Positions 7,763-15,744 of a stretch of DNA of 64,000 nt are shown here, piece after piece. Source of the DNA: Streptomyces paradoxus (GTDB lineage Bacteria; Actinomycetota; Actinomycetes; Streptomycetales; Streptomycetaceae); contig NZ_JACHGV010000007.1 in NCBI RefSeq assembly GCF_014202475.1, positions 412,296 through 476,295 of the forward strand, in the 5' to 3' direction. The notes beneath the pieces were generated by a model, which saw nothing but the letters and a program-made list of their open reading frames with translations, did not search any database and had not been told where the DNA came from. Numbering within the stretch: the first letter of the stretch is position 1; every line of letters begins with the position of its first letter. Position numbers and translations under genes: made by a program.

Positions 7763-8932
7763 CTACACCCGTTCCAGCACCATGGCGTTGGCGAGTCCGC
7801 CCGCCTCGCACATGGTCTGGAGCGCGTAGCGTGCGTTCCGTTCCCGCATCGCGTGCACGAGCGTCGTCGTCAGGCGGGTTCCGCTCGCGCCGAGCGGATG
7901 CCCGAGGGCGATGGCCCCGCCGTGCACGTTGACCCGGTCGAGGTCGGCGCCGGTCTCCTGCCGCCAGGCCAGTACGACGCTGGAGAACGCCTCGTTGACC
8001 TCGAACAGGTCGATGTCGTCGAGGCTCAGTGAGGCCCTGCGCAGCACCTTCTCGGTCGCCGGGATCACGCCCGTGAGCATCAGCAGCGGGTCGGAACCGG
8101 TGACGGCGAAGCTGTGCAGCCGGGCGAGGGGGCGCAGTCCGAGCCGGGCCGCCGTCTCGCTGGACGTGATGAGCACCGCGGAGGCCCCGTCGTTGACCGG
8201 GCTGGCGTTGCCCGCCGTGACGTTCCACTCGATCTGCGGGAAGCGCTCGGCGAAGACCGGGTCGTGGTAGGCGGGCCTGAGTCCCGCGAGGATCTCGGTG
8301 GTGCTGCCGGGCCGGACGCACTCGTCGCGCGCGACACCCTCCAGCGGCGCGACCTCGGCGTCGAAGAGCCCGCTCTCCCAGGCCGCGGCCGCCTTGCGGT
8401 GCGAGGAGACGGCGAAGGCGTCCATCTGCTCGCGGCCGATCGACCACTTCGCGGCGATCAGCTCGGCGCTGATGCCCTGCGGGACGAGCCCCTCGGGGTA
8501 GCGCTCGGCCACCCCGGGTCCGAAGGGATCCGCGCCCGCGGGCACGTTCGACCACATCGGCACTCGGCTCATCGACTCGACCCCGCAGGCCACGACCAGG
8601 TCGTACGCGCCCGAGAGGACGCCCTGCGCCGCGAAGTGCACGGCCTGCTGGGAGGAGCCGCACTGGCGGTCCACGGTGGTCGCGGGCACCGACTCCGGGA
8701 AGCCCGCCGACAGGACGGCGTAGCGGGTGGTGTTCATGGCCTGCTCGCCGACCTGGTCGACGGTGCCGCCGATGACGTCGTCGATCAGCGCCGGGTCGAT
8801 CCCGGACCGTTCGACGAGGGTGCGCAGGGTGTGGGCGAGGAGCTCCACGGGGTGGACGTGTGCCAGGGCGCCGTTCGGCTTGCCCTTGCCGATGGGGGTG
8901 CGTACGGCTTCGACGATGACTGCGTCACGCAT
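7763..8932 (-). CDS. Thiolase (acetyl-CoA C-acyltransferase)
   Basis: The 389-residue enzyme is the normal length for a thiolase, which condenses or cleaves acyl-CoA and acetyl-CoA. The nucleophilic cysteine sits in DRQCGSSQQA (about residue 90), the His in GHPLGASGTR (about 346) and the second Cys in TMCEAGGLANA (about 374). The NEAF motif (FEVNEAFSSV) is present. A biosynthetic or degradative role cannot be told from sequence alone. A HxlR regulator is divergent, and the shared gap holds a perfect inverted repeat, so regulation by that protein is likely. The ATG at 8932 gives the standard MRDAVIVEAVRTPIG start. Confidence 0.92.
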   Translation of the reverse strand: MRDAVIVEAVRTPIGKGKPNGALAHVHPVELLAHTLRTLVERSGIDPALIDDVIGGTVDQVGEQAMNTTRYAVLSAGFPESVPATTVDRQCGSSQQAVHFAAQGVLSGAYDLVVACGVESMSRVPMWSNVPAGADPFGPGVAERYPEGLVPQGISAELIAAKWSIGREQMDAFAVSSHRKAAAAWESGLFDAEVAPLEGVARDECVRPGSTTEILAGLRPAYHDPVFAERFPQIEWNVTAGNASPVNDGASAVLITSSETAARLGLRPLARLHSFAVTGSDPLLMLTGVIPATEKVLRRASLSLDDIDLFEVNEAFSSVVLAWRQETGADLDRVNVHGGAIALGHPLGASGTRLTTTLVHAMRERNARYALQTMCEAGGLANAMVLERV

Positions 8933-8988
8933 GTGCGGGCCTCCACGATTACCAGTGAGTAGGAAATCCGAACTCACGGTAGCCCGCA

Positions 8989-9007
8989 GGGTTGGAAATT
9001 CCAACCC
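8989..9007. promoter_or_regulatory. Perfect inverted repeat, HxlR operator candidate
   Basis: GGGTTGGAA-A-TTCCAACCC is a perfect 9-bp inverted repeat with one central base. It lies between the divergent thiolase and HxlR genes, just before the putative -10 box (TAGACT, 9013-9018) of the HxlR gene. A second repeat, GTGAGT-N11-ACTCAC at 8955-8977, lies closer to the thiolase start. Confidence 0.65.
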
Positions 9008-9012
9008 TCTCC

Positions 9013-9018
9013 TAGACT
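9013..9018 (+). promoter_or_regulatory. Putative -10 element of the HxlR gene
   Basis: TAGACT lies 7 bp before the ATG at 9026, suggesting a leaderless transcript. The inverted repeat at 8989-9007 would overlap RNA polymerase binding. Confidence 0.4.
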
Positions 9019-9025
9019 GGGCCTC

Positions 9026-9496
9026 ATGGCCGCCCGCAAAGACCCGCGCCCCTGTTCCATCGCCGACACCCTCGCGCTCGTCGGCGAGAAGTACTCCCTG
9101 CTCGTCCTGCGGGAGGTGTGCCTGGGCAACGGCCGGTTCGACCAGCTCGTGCGCAACACCGGCGCCCCGCGCGACATCCTGGCCACGCGGCTCCGCCGGC
9201 TCGTCGACGCCGGGATCCTGGCCAAGCACCTCTACAGCGAGCGCCCGCAGCGCTTCGAGTACCGGCCGACCCGCGCGGGACTGGAACTGGAACCGGTGCT
9301 GGTGACCCTGATGGCGTGGGGCGACCGTCATCTCCGGCCGGACGGCGACCGCCCGATGCTCCTGGAGCACTCCTGCGGCCAGACCCTCACCCCGGCCGTC
9401 ACCTGCCGGGCGTGCGGCGACGAGGTGCGCCACGAGGACCTCACGGCCCGCCCCCAGGCACCCGGCTGGACGGTGACCGGACCCACCGCGGCCTGA
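9026..9496 (+). CDS. HxlR-family winged-helix transcriptional regulator
   Basis: The 156-residue protein has the HxlR DNA-binding domain in its first 110 residues: CSIADTLALVGEKYSLLVLRE, then FDQLVRNTGAPRDILATRLRRL (recognition helix) and the wing around YSERPQRFEYRPTRAG. The C-terminal tail holds three or four cysteines (SCGQ, TCRACGDEV) that resemble a small zinc-ribbon and may bind metal or sense redox state. It is divergent from the thiolase and probably controls that gene and itself through the repeat at 8989-9007. Confidence 0.9.
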   Translation: MAARKDPRPCSIADTLALVGEKYSLLVLREVCLGNGRFDQLVRNTGAPRDILATRLRRLVDAGILAKHLYSERPQRFEYRPTRAGLELEPVLVTLMAWGDRHLRPDGDRPMLLEHSCGQTLTPAVTCRACGDEVRHEDLTARPQAPGWTVTGPTAA

Positions 9497-9655
9497 TCGC
9501 CGCTGGTCGGGAGCGGCATCCAAACCCCTGTGTCCGAGCGGCCTTCCAGGGGCGCTACGCTTCCCCCTCGGCACACCTGATCACCCGTTCCTCGCGACGA
9601 CGGCCCGGTGCGCCCGTCGTCCGTCCCACGATCGGCACTTGGACTCCGTTACCTC

Positions 9656-10531
9656 ATGTCTTGGTTCGAATCACTCATCCTCGGACTCGTCCAGGGGCTG
9701 ACCGAGTTCCTCCCCGTCTCCTCCAGCGCCCACCTGCGGCTGACGGCGGCCTTCTCGGGATGGAAGGACCCGGGCGCGGCCTTCACGGCGATCACGCAGA
9801 TCGGCACCGAGGCAGCCGTGCTGATCTACTTCCGCAAGGACATCGGACGGATCATCTCGGCGTGGACGCGCTCGCTCACCGACAAGACGCTGCGCAGTGA
9901 CCCCGACGCCCGGATGGGCTGGCTGGTCATCGTCGGCTCGATCCCGATCGGCGTGCTGGGCGTGACGCTGAAGGACCAGATCGAGGGACCGTTCCGCGAT
10001 CTGCGGATCACCGCCACGATGCTGATCGGCATGGGCATCGTCCTGGGTGTCGCCGACCGGCTCGCGGCCCGCGACGAGAGCGGCGGCAAGCACCGCGCGC
10101 CCAAGCAGCGCAAGGCCCTTGAGGACCTGGGCGTCCGGGACGGCCTGATCTACGGCCTCTGCCAGGCCATGGCGCTCATCCCGGGCGTCTCGCGCTCCGG
10201 CGCCACCATCAGCGGCGGCCTCTTCATGGGCTACAAGCGCGAGGCCGCGGCCCGCTACTCGTTCCTCCTCGCCATCCCCGCGGTGCTCGCCTCCGGCGTG
10301 TTCGAGCTGAAGGACGCCACCGAGGGCGGCCACGTCTCGTGGGGCCCGACGATCTTCGCGACGGTGATCGCCTTCGGGGTCGGCTACGCCGTGATCGCGT
10401 GGTTCATGAAGTTCATCTCGACGAAGAGCTTCATGCCCTTCGTCTACTACCGCATCGTCCTCGGCATCGTCATCATCGTGCTGGTCAGCATGGGTGCCCT
10501 GAGCCCGCACGCGGCCGAGTCGGCGGGCTGA
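9656..10531 (+). CDS. uppP: Undecaprenyl-diphosphatase (UppP/BacA)
   Basis: This 291-residue integral membrane enzyme removes a phosphate from undecaprenyl pyrophosphate, recycling the lipid carrier for cell-wall synthesis and giving bacitracin tolerance. The two signature motifs are present: LTEFLPVSSSAHL (residues about 15-27) with the catalytic Glu/Ser/His, and PGVSRSGATISGG (about 176-188) with the Arg. About eight hydrophobic segments are seen. The ATG at 9656 gives the canonical MSWFESLILGLVQG start; an in-frame GTG at 9608 adds 16 atypical residues and was rejected. Confidence 0.95.
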   Translation: MSWFESLILGLVQGLTEFLPVSSSAHLRLTAAFSGWKDPGAAFTAITQIGTEAAVLIYFRKDIGRIISAWTRSLTDKTLRSDPDARMGWLVIVGSIPIGVLGVTLKDQIEGPFRDLRITATMLIGMGIVLGVADRLAARDESGGKHRAPKQRKALEDLGVRDGLIYGLCQAMALIPGVSRSGATISGGLFMGYKREAAARYSFLLAIPAVLASGVFELKDATEGGHVSWGPTIFATVIAFGVGYAVIAWFMKFISTKSFMPFVYYRIVLGIVIIVLVSMGALSPHAAESAG

Positions 10532-10616
10532 CCCGGGGCCCGTGTGACCCGGGTCTCGTGACCAACCGCATAGGGATCGGGTAGCCGTTCGGTAGCGGGC
10601 TGTCAGTGGCTGCCCC

Positions 10617-10622
10617 TAGGCT
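10617..10622 (+). promoter_or_regulatory. Putative -10 element (TAGGCT)
   Basis: TAGGCT lies 7 bp before the ATG at 10630, consistent with leaderless transcription of the small gene that follows. Confidence 0.35.
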
Positions 10623-10629
10623 TGTCCGC

Positions 10630-10809
10630 ATGTCCCCCGATTTCGTGACCCCTGGTTCCGTGCGGCCCGCCGCCGAGGTCAACGACGAGATCCGTGCGCT
10701 GTGGCAGCGCACGGGCGGCACCCTGTCGGCCGAGGAGCGCGCGGAGTACGAGCTCCTCGTCGTCGAGTGGGCGGCCGCGATCCGAGGCGGCGTCGTCACG
10801 GCGGCCTGA
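10630..10809 (+). CDS. Small conserved Streptomyces protein (59 residues)
   Basis: This is a short acidic protein without cysteines or membrane segments. It begins MSPDFVTPGSVRPAAEVNDE and is mostly predicted helix (IRALWQRTGGTLSAEERAEY, ELLVVEWAAAIRGG). Codon use is typical of real genes here. A -10-like box sits just before the ATG. I know no function for it. The gene ends 25 bp from the stop of a convergent DUF4291 gene. Confidence 0.7.
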   Translation: MSPDFVTPGSVRPAAEVNDEIRALWQRTGGTLSAEERAEYELLVVEWAAAIRGGVVTAA

Positions 10810-10834
10810 GCGGCCCCCTTCCCTCCCGTTCCCT

Positions 10835-11437
10835 CTAGGCGCGCAGCCGCGCCAGCACCTCGTCGTCGAGGACGAAGGGCCGCTCCTCGGGCAACAGCCC
10901 GGCGGCCGCGTCCAGTTGTCCCGCCCGCACCAGCCCGTGGATCTCCCTGGCGAGCGGCGTGACGTCCTCGATCCCCGCGATCCACTCGTCCGCGTACCGC
11001 GCGGCGGCCTCCCCCGCGAGCCCCAGCTGGAGCGACCGGTGCGGCAGCGGGTTGAGGTGCAGGTCCCGTTCCGGATCCCACTGCACCCGCGCGGGCGCCT
11101 GCCTCAACTGCCGCTTCCAGGAGGCCTGGTCACCGTGCAGGGCGGGGACGTGGTGGGACAGGCAGGCGTTGCGCAGCGCCCAGAGGAAGCCCTCGCGGTG
11201 GATCTCGATCGCCAGGACCGTCTCCTGGCCCTCCTTGGTGCCCCAGCCGCAGCGGTACATCATCCACAGGAACGACGGCTTGATCCAGGTCATGCGATCC
11301 CGCTTCCAGGACGACGGGAAGCGGCCCAGGCGGGCGGCGGGGCCGCCGATCTCCCGGCGGTAGGCCTGGTAGACGGTGATCGTGGAGTCGGTATGGCGGG
11401 CGCGCACCCGGAATCTCGGTTCGTTTCGATCGTTCAC
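10835..11437 (-). CDS. DUF4291 family protein
   Basis: This 200-residue protein carries the DUF4291 signature: ITVYQAYRREIGGPA, then FPSSWKRDRMTWIKPSFLWM, MYRCGWGTKEGQETVLAIEI and the Trp-rich QVQWDPER-like region (RVQWDPERDLHLNPLPHRS). The family is widespread and cytoplasmic, and its function is unknown. The GTG at 11437 gives VNDRNEPRFRVRARH, which is where family members begin. No strong ribosome binding site is visible. The gene is divergent from the SnoaL-like gene at 11532. Confidence 0.8.
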   Translation of the reverse strand: MNDRNEPRFRVRARHTDSTITVYQAYRREIGGPAARLGRFPSSWKRDRMTWIKPSFLWMMYRCGWGTKEGQETVLAIEIHREGFLWALRNACLSHHVPALHGDQASWKRQLRQAPARVQWDPERDLHLNPLPHRSLQLGLAGEAAARYADEWIAGIEDVTPLAREIHGLVRAGQLDAAAGLLPEERPFVLDDEVLARLRA

Positions 11438-11531
11438 GGAGGACAGGCTGGCCCCCGTCGTCCTGTGGCGGCCAGCGAATTTCACGCGCACGGCTCTTGG
11501 TTCGTGCCCCGTCGTGCCCAACACTGAGCCG

Positions 11532-12002
11532 ATGACGCAGCGCGTGGAGCTCGCTACCGTGAGGGACCGGCTGGCCGTCGACGGGCTGATCACCGACTAC
11601 GCGGTGGCGGTCGACGACGGTGACTGGGAGGCGTACCGGGGACTGTTCACCCCTCGGGGGCGGGCGGACTACCGCTCGGCCGGCGGCATCGAAGGAGAGG
11701 TCCGGACGGTAGCCGCCTGGCTCGCGGAGAGCCTGCGGGTGTTCCCGATGCGGCAGCATCTGATCGTCAACCGGCGGGTGCGCTTCGGGATCTGGGAGCA
11801 GGACACCGGCGACACGGCCGAGGTGCAGGCCGACTACGTCAACCCCATGGCCACGGCGGGACCCGCTCCCGACTTCGTGTGCGGCGGCCGGTACGCCTTC
11901 GCGGCGCTGCGCACGGACGACGGGTGGCGGCTGAGCGGGGTCGTCGTACGGGAGAAGTGGCGGCGCCTTCCCGAGCCGCGGACGGCGCCTGTGGTCAACT
12001 GA
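11532..12002 (+). CDS. SnoaL-like / NTF2-fold protein
   Basis: The 156-residue protein fits the SnoaL-like NTF2 superfamily. A helix with DRLAVDGLITDYAVAVDDGD is followed by WEAYRGLFTPRGRADY, with the conserved Asp/Tyr region of this fold, and then by strands (RQHLIVNRRVRF, EVQADYVNP, GGRYAFAALRTDDGWRLSGV). Family members are ring-hydroxylating dioxygenase small subunits, isomerases or hydratases acting on small molecules. No partner gene is nearby, so the substrate is unknown. The ATG at 11532 matches typical starts. Confidence 0.8.
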   Translation: MTQRVELATVRDRLAVDGLITDYAVAVDDGDWEAYRGLFTPRGRADYRSAGGIEGEVRTVAAWLAESLRVFPMRQHLIVNRRVRFGIWEQDTGDTAEVQADYVNPMATAGPAPDFVCGGRYAFAALRTDDGWRLSGVVVREKWRRLPEPRTAPVVN

Positions 12003-12070
12003 CCCGGCGTCCTGTGTGCTAGATCGTCCGCAAGGCGCACACTGGAGGCACCCGCGGGTAGGAGGCGCCT

Positions 12071-13636
12071 ATGAAGACGCTCGGCCACTGGCTCGCCTCC
12101 CCCTGGCGCCGCTCGGCCGCCGCGGCGGTCGCGGGCGCCCTCCCCGTCCTGGCCTTCCCCGCGCCGGCCCTGTGGTGGTGCGCCTACGTCGCCCTGGTCC
12201 CCTGGCTCCTGCTGCTGCGCACCGCGCCGACCGGGAAGCGGGCCGCGTACGACGGCTGGTGGGGCGGCTTCGGCTTCATGCTGGCCATGCACCACTGGCT
12301 GCTGCCGAGCCTGCACGTGTTCACGTTCCTCATCGCCGCCCTGCTGGGCGCGCTGTGGGCACCGTGGGGCTGGCTGGTGCGCCGTCTCCTGGGAGGGCTC
12401 CCCTCCCTCGGCCGGGTCACGGTCGCGCTCCTGGTTGTGCCGTCGGGCTGGCTGGCCGCCGAGCTGGTCCGTTCCTGGCAGGGGCTCGGCGGCCCCTGGG
12501 GCATGCTCGGCAGCAGTCAGTGGCAGACCGAGCCGGCGCTGCGGCTCGCCTCGGTCGGCGGGGTGTGGCTGCTCAGCTACCTGCTCGTGGCCGTCAACGT
12601 CGCGGTCGCCGTCCTCGTCGCGGTCCGCCGGGCCCGGGTGCCCGCCGTGGCCGGTCTCGTCGCCACGGCCGCCGTCACCTCGGCCGCCTGGGCGTTCTCG
12701 CCCCGCCCCGCCGTCGACGGCAAGGTCAGGATGGCCGCCGTGCAGCCGGGCGTCATCGCGGGCCCGGACGCCCGGTTCGCCCGCGAGGAGCAGCTCACCC
12801 GCCGGCTCGCCGGCCAGGACGCCGACCTGATCGTCTGGGGCGAGAGCAGCGTCGGCTTCGACCTCGACGACCGGCCCGACCTCGCCCGGCGGCTCGCCGG
12901 CCTCTCCCGCGCGACGGGCGCCGACATCCTGGTCAACGTGGACGCCCGGCGCTCCGACAAGCCCGGCATCTACAAGAGTTCGGTCCTGGTCGGCCCCGAC
13001 GGCCTGACCGGCGAGCGCTACGACAAGATGCGGCTCGTGCCCTTCGGCGAGTACATCCCGGCCCGGTCCCTGCTCGGCTGGGCCACCTCCGTCGGCAAGG
13101 CCGCGGGCGAGGACCGCCGGCGCGGCTCGCAGCCGGTCGTGATGAACGTCGGGGACGGTCTGCGCGTCGGCCCGCTGGTGTGCTTCGAGACCGCCTTCCC
13201 CGACATGACCCGCCACCTCACCCGGGAGGGCGTCGACGTGCTGATCGGCCAGTCGTCGACGTCCACGTTCCAGCACAGCTGGGCGCCCGGGCAGCACGCG
13301 TCGCTCGCCGCCCTGCGGGCCGCCGAGACCGGCCGCCCCATGGTGCACGCGACCCTGACGGGCGTCTCCGCCGTCTACGGCCCGGACGGGCAGCGCGTCG
13401 GATCATGGCTCGGTACCGACGCCTCCGCCGCGCGGATCTACGAGATCCCCCTCGCCCACGGCACCACGCCCTACGTCCGCCACGGCGACTGGGCGGTGCA
13501 CGCGGCGATGCTGATCCTCGCCCTGTGGGCCGTCGGCGAGGGCCTGCGGACCGTACGGCTCAGGCGGTCCGCTGCTGAACCGCCCGTACCACCCGCTCGC
13601 ACAGTTCATGGGTCTCCAGCGCGTCCCGGGCGCTGA
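12071..13636 (+). CDS. lnt: Apolipoprotein N-acyltransferase
   Basis: The 521-residue membrane enzyme adds the third acyl chain to the N-terminal cysteine of lipoproteins. About seven hydrophobic segments (residues 15-230) precede a nitrilase-type catalytic domain. The triad is visible: Glu in LIVWGESSVGF (about 258), Lys in YDKMRLVPFGEY (about 319) and Cys in PLVCFETAFPD (about 371). The ribosome binding site TAGGAGG sits before the ATG. The last 77 bp overlap the end of the convergent oxidoreductase gene. Lipoprotein substrates in this window include the products at 17005, 18955, 24385 and 44428. Confidence 0.92.
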   Translation: MKTLGHWLASPWRRSAAAAVAGALPVLAFPAPALWWCAYVALVPWLLLLRTAPTGKRAAYDGWWGGFGFMLAMHHWLLPSLHVFTFLIAALLGALWAPWGWLVRRLLGGLPSLGRVTVALLVVPSGWLAAELVRSWQGLGGPWGMLGSSQWQTEPALRLASVGGVWLLSYLLVAVNVAVAVLVAVRRARVPAVAGLVATAAVTSAAWAFSPRPAVDGKVRMAAVQPGVIAGPDARFAREEQLTRRLAGQDADLIVWGESSVGFDLDDRPDLARRLAGLSRATGADILVNVDARRSDKPGIYKSSVLVGPDGLTGERYDKMRLVPFGEYIPARSLLGWATSVGKAAGEDRRRGSQPVVMNVGDGLRVGPLVCFETAFPDMTRHLTREGVDVLIGQSSTSTFQHSWAPGQHASLAALRAAETGRPMVHATLTGVSAVYGPDGQRVGSWLGTDASAARIYEIPLAHGTTPYVRHGDWAVHAAMLILALWAVGEGLRTVRLRRSAAEPPVPPARTVHGSPARPGR

Positions 13637-14465
13637 GCACCTTGCCCGTACGGACGGCGTCGAGGAAGGCGAGTACCGCCTGCTCGATCCCGCGCTGCCG
13701 GGCCACCGGCACCCAGTCCCCGCGCCGCCGCACGGTCGGCTGGCCCTTGTGGTCGACGACCTCCGCGAGATTGATCACCTGCCGCTTGGTGTCCTGCCCG
13801 GACACCTCCAGGATCTCCTCGGCGGAACCGCTGAGCCGGTTCATCACGCCGAGCGCGGTGAAGCCGTCCCCGGCGAGCTGGAGCACCAGGTGGTGCAGCA
13901 GCCCGTCCTGGACGCGGGCGCGCACCGTCACGTCGTCGATCTCGCCGGGCACCAGGAACCGGAGGGTGTCGACGACGTGGATGAAGTCGTCGAGGATCAT
14001 CGCGCGGGGTTCCTCCGGCAGCCCGATGCGGTTCTTCTGCATCAGGATCAGTTCGCGCGGATGGTCCGCGCACTGTGTGTAGCCGGGGGCGTAGCGCCGG
14101 TTGAAGCCGACGGCGAGGCTCACGCCCCGCTCCTCGGCGAGCGCCACCAGCCGCGCGGAGTCGTCGAGCGCGTAGGCGAGCGGCTTGTCGGCGTACGTCG
14201 GTACGCCCGCCTCCAGCAGCCGCGTCACGATCTCCGGGTGCACGAGCGTGGGCGCGTGCACGAACGCCGCGTCGAGGTCCGCCGCGATCAGGGAGTCGAG
14301 GGTGGTGTGCCGCCGCTCCGGCGGTATGTGCAGGCCCTCGGCGACCCGGTCGAGGGTGGCGGGTGTGCGGGTCTGCAGGTGCAGTTCCACCCCGGGCAGG
14401 AAGGCGAGGACCGGGAGGTAGGCCTTCTGTGCGATGTCGCCGAGTCCGATGCAGCCGACCTTCAC
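13560..14465 (-). CDS. Gfo/Idh/MocA family NAD(P)-dependent oxidoreductase
   Basis: The 301-residue protein opens with a dinucleotide-binding motif (VKVGCIGLGDIAQKAYLPVL) and carries the family ADKPLAY motif, where the Lys is catalytic, near residue 93. The C-terminal alpha/beta substrate domain follows. Members oxidise or reduce sugars, inositols or similar cyclic polyols, and no specific substrate can be named. The GTG at 14465 has an AGGAG site 8 bases before it. The gene lies 13 bp downstream of the FAD monooxygenase on the same strand and is probably cotranscribed with it. Confidence 0.88.
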   Translation of the reverse strand: MKVGCIGLGDIAQKAYLPVLAFLPGVELHLQTRTPATLDRVAEGLHIPPERRHTTLDSLIAADLDAAFVHAPTLVHPEIVTRLLEAGVPTYADKPLAYALDDSARLVALAEERGVSLAVGFNRRYAPGYTQCADHPRELILMQKNRIGLPEEPRAMILDDFIHVVDTLRFLVPGEIDDVTVRARVQDGLLHHLVLQLAGDGFTALGVMNRLSGSAEEILEVSGQDTKRQVINLAEVVDHKGQPTVRRRGDWVPVARQRGIEQAVLAFLDAVRTGKVLSARDALETHELCERVVRAVQQRTA

Positions 14466-14478
14466 GGGATGATCTCCT

Positions 14479-15663
14479 CTAACGGTTGCCTGCCGGGGTC
14501 TGCTCGGAGCATACGGCGTCCGCCCGCGGGGGCCGCCAGTCGGCGATGCCGTCGAAGCCGCGCAGGAACAGTGCGGGCCCGGCCTTGGACAGCGTGGCCA
14601 TGGCGGTGTCGCGTACGGCGATCGCGGCACGGTTCGTCATGAGGTTGAGGCGGGCGACCCGCACGGCCCGGCGTGCGACGGCGGTCGTGCGGGGCAGCCG
14701 TGCGGCGGTGTAGGCGGGCAGGTCGCCACGGTGGTGCGCGAGGACGATCGCGTCCTCGATGGCCAGATTGCCGCCCTGGCCGAGGGTCGGCGGCATGGCG
14801 TGCGCGGCGTCGCCGAGCAGGGCGACCCGGCCGTGGTGGTAGGCGGGCAGGGGTGCGGTGATGTGGTGGACGTCGTGGCGCAGGACGTCCTCGGGCCGGA
14901 CGGCGGCGAGCACGGCGGGGATCGGGTCGTGCCAGTCGCCGAAGCGGCTCAGCAGCTCGGCCCTCTCGTCGGGCGCGTGGCCGCCGGCGGGCGTGACCGC
15001 GGCGCCGTAGGCGTAGACGCGGCCGTCCTTGAGGGGGTGCGTGCCCCAGATGCGGCCCCTGCCCCAGGTCTCGTGCGAGGCGAACTCGGCGCCGGGCACG
15101 GGGATCACGATCCGCCAGGTGGTGAAGCCGGAGTACACGGCCCCGGGGTGGGCGGGGAAGAGCGCCTGGCGTACGGCGGAGCGAATGCCGTCCGCGCCCA
15201 CCACCAGGTCGGCCTCCAGCACCCGGCCGTGGGTGCTGACCCGGGCGGGCCGGTCGGTACCGCCACTGTCGGCGAGGGTCGCGGCGGCGTCGGTGCGGAT
15301 GGTGCCCGGCGGGAGCCGGGAGGCCAGGCTCGCGATGAGGGTGGCGCGGTGCAGCAGCACGAGTGGGCCGCCGAAGCGCTCGGCGGCGGCGTCGGCGGAG
15401 GACCGCGACAGCCACCGGCCGGAGGGGGCCCGCAGGCCGCCGTCCCCGGACCAGGCGGCGAGGTCGCGGATCTCGTCGCCGAGTCCGATGGCGTCCAGCG
15501 CGCGCAGGGAGTTGGGCGCGAGGGAGATCGCCGCGCCCACCGGTTCCAGCGATGGGGCGCGCTCCAGCACCGTGACCCGCAGGCCGCGCTGGTGCAGGGC
15601 GACCGCCGCCGTCAGACCTCCGATACCGCCACCGATCACGACGGCATGCCCGGGCTGTGTCAT
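14479..15663 (-). CDS. FAD-dependent monooxygenase (aromatic hydroxylase type)
   Basis: The 394-residue flavoprotein has the FAD-binding GxGxxG motif (VVIGGGIGGLTAAVALHQRG) at its start, the DG motif (LVVGADGIRSAVR) in the middle and the GD motif (VALLGDAAHAMPPTLGQGGN) near residue 283. These define group A flavin hydroxylases, which use NAD(P)H and oxygen to hydroxylate aromatic or polyketide compounds. A TetR regulator is divergent, and two perfect 14-bp palindromes lie in the shared gap, so the gene is probably induced by a small molecule. Confidence 0.9.
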   Translation of the reverse strand: MTQPGHAVVIGGGIGGLTAAVALHQRGLRVTVLERAPSLEPVGAAISLAPNSLRALDAIGLGDEIRDLAAWSGDGGLRAPSGRWLSRSSADAAAERFGGPLVLLHRATLIASLASRLPPGTIRTDAAATLADSGGTDRPARVSTHGRVLEADLVVGADGIRSAVRQALFPAHPGAVYSGFTTWRIVIPVPGAEFASHETWGRGRIWGTHPLKDGRVYAYGAAVTPAGGHAPDERAELLSRFGDWHDPIPAVLAAVRPEDVLRHDVHHITAPLPAYHHGRVALLGDAAHAMPPTLGQGGNLAIEDAIVLAHHRGDLPAYTAARLPRTTAVARRAVRVARLNLMTNRAAIAVRDTAMATLSKAGPALFLRGFDGIADWRPPRADAVCSEQTPAGNR

Positions 15664-15681
15664 GGCTCCTCCTCGCGTGCG

Positions 15682-15695
15682 ACTACACCTGTAGT
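15682..15695. promoter_or_regulatory. TetR operator candidate, site 1
   Basis: ACTACA-CC-TGTAGT is a perfect palindrome with a 2-bp spacer. It lies 19 bp upstream of the monooxygenase ATG and 29 bp, centre to centre, from an almost identical second site. Confidence 0.8.
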
Positions 15696-15710
15696 GAGAC
15701 CATCGACGTT

Positions 15711-15724
15711 ACTACAGCTGTAGT
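15711..15724. promoter_or_regulatory. TetR operator candidate, site 2
   Basis: ACTACA-GC-TGTAGT is a perfect palindrome lying just before a possible -10 box (TAGCTT, 15733-15738) of the TetR gene. It shares its arms with site 1, which suggests autoregulation plus control of the monooxygenase. Confidence 0.8.
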
Positions 15725-15744
15725 CGGACGGGTAGCTTGGGTCC

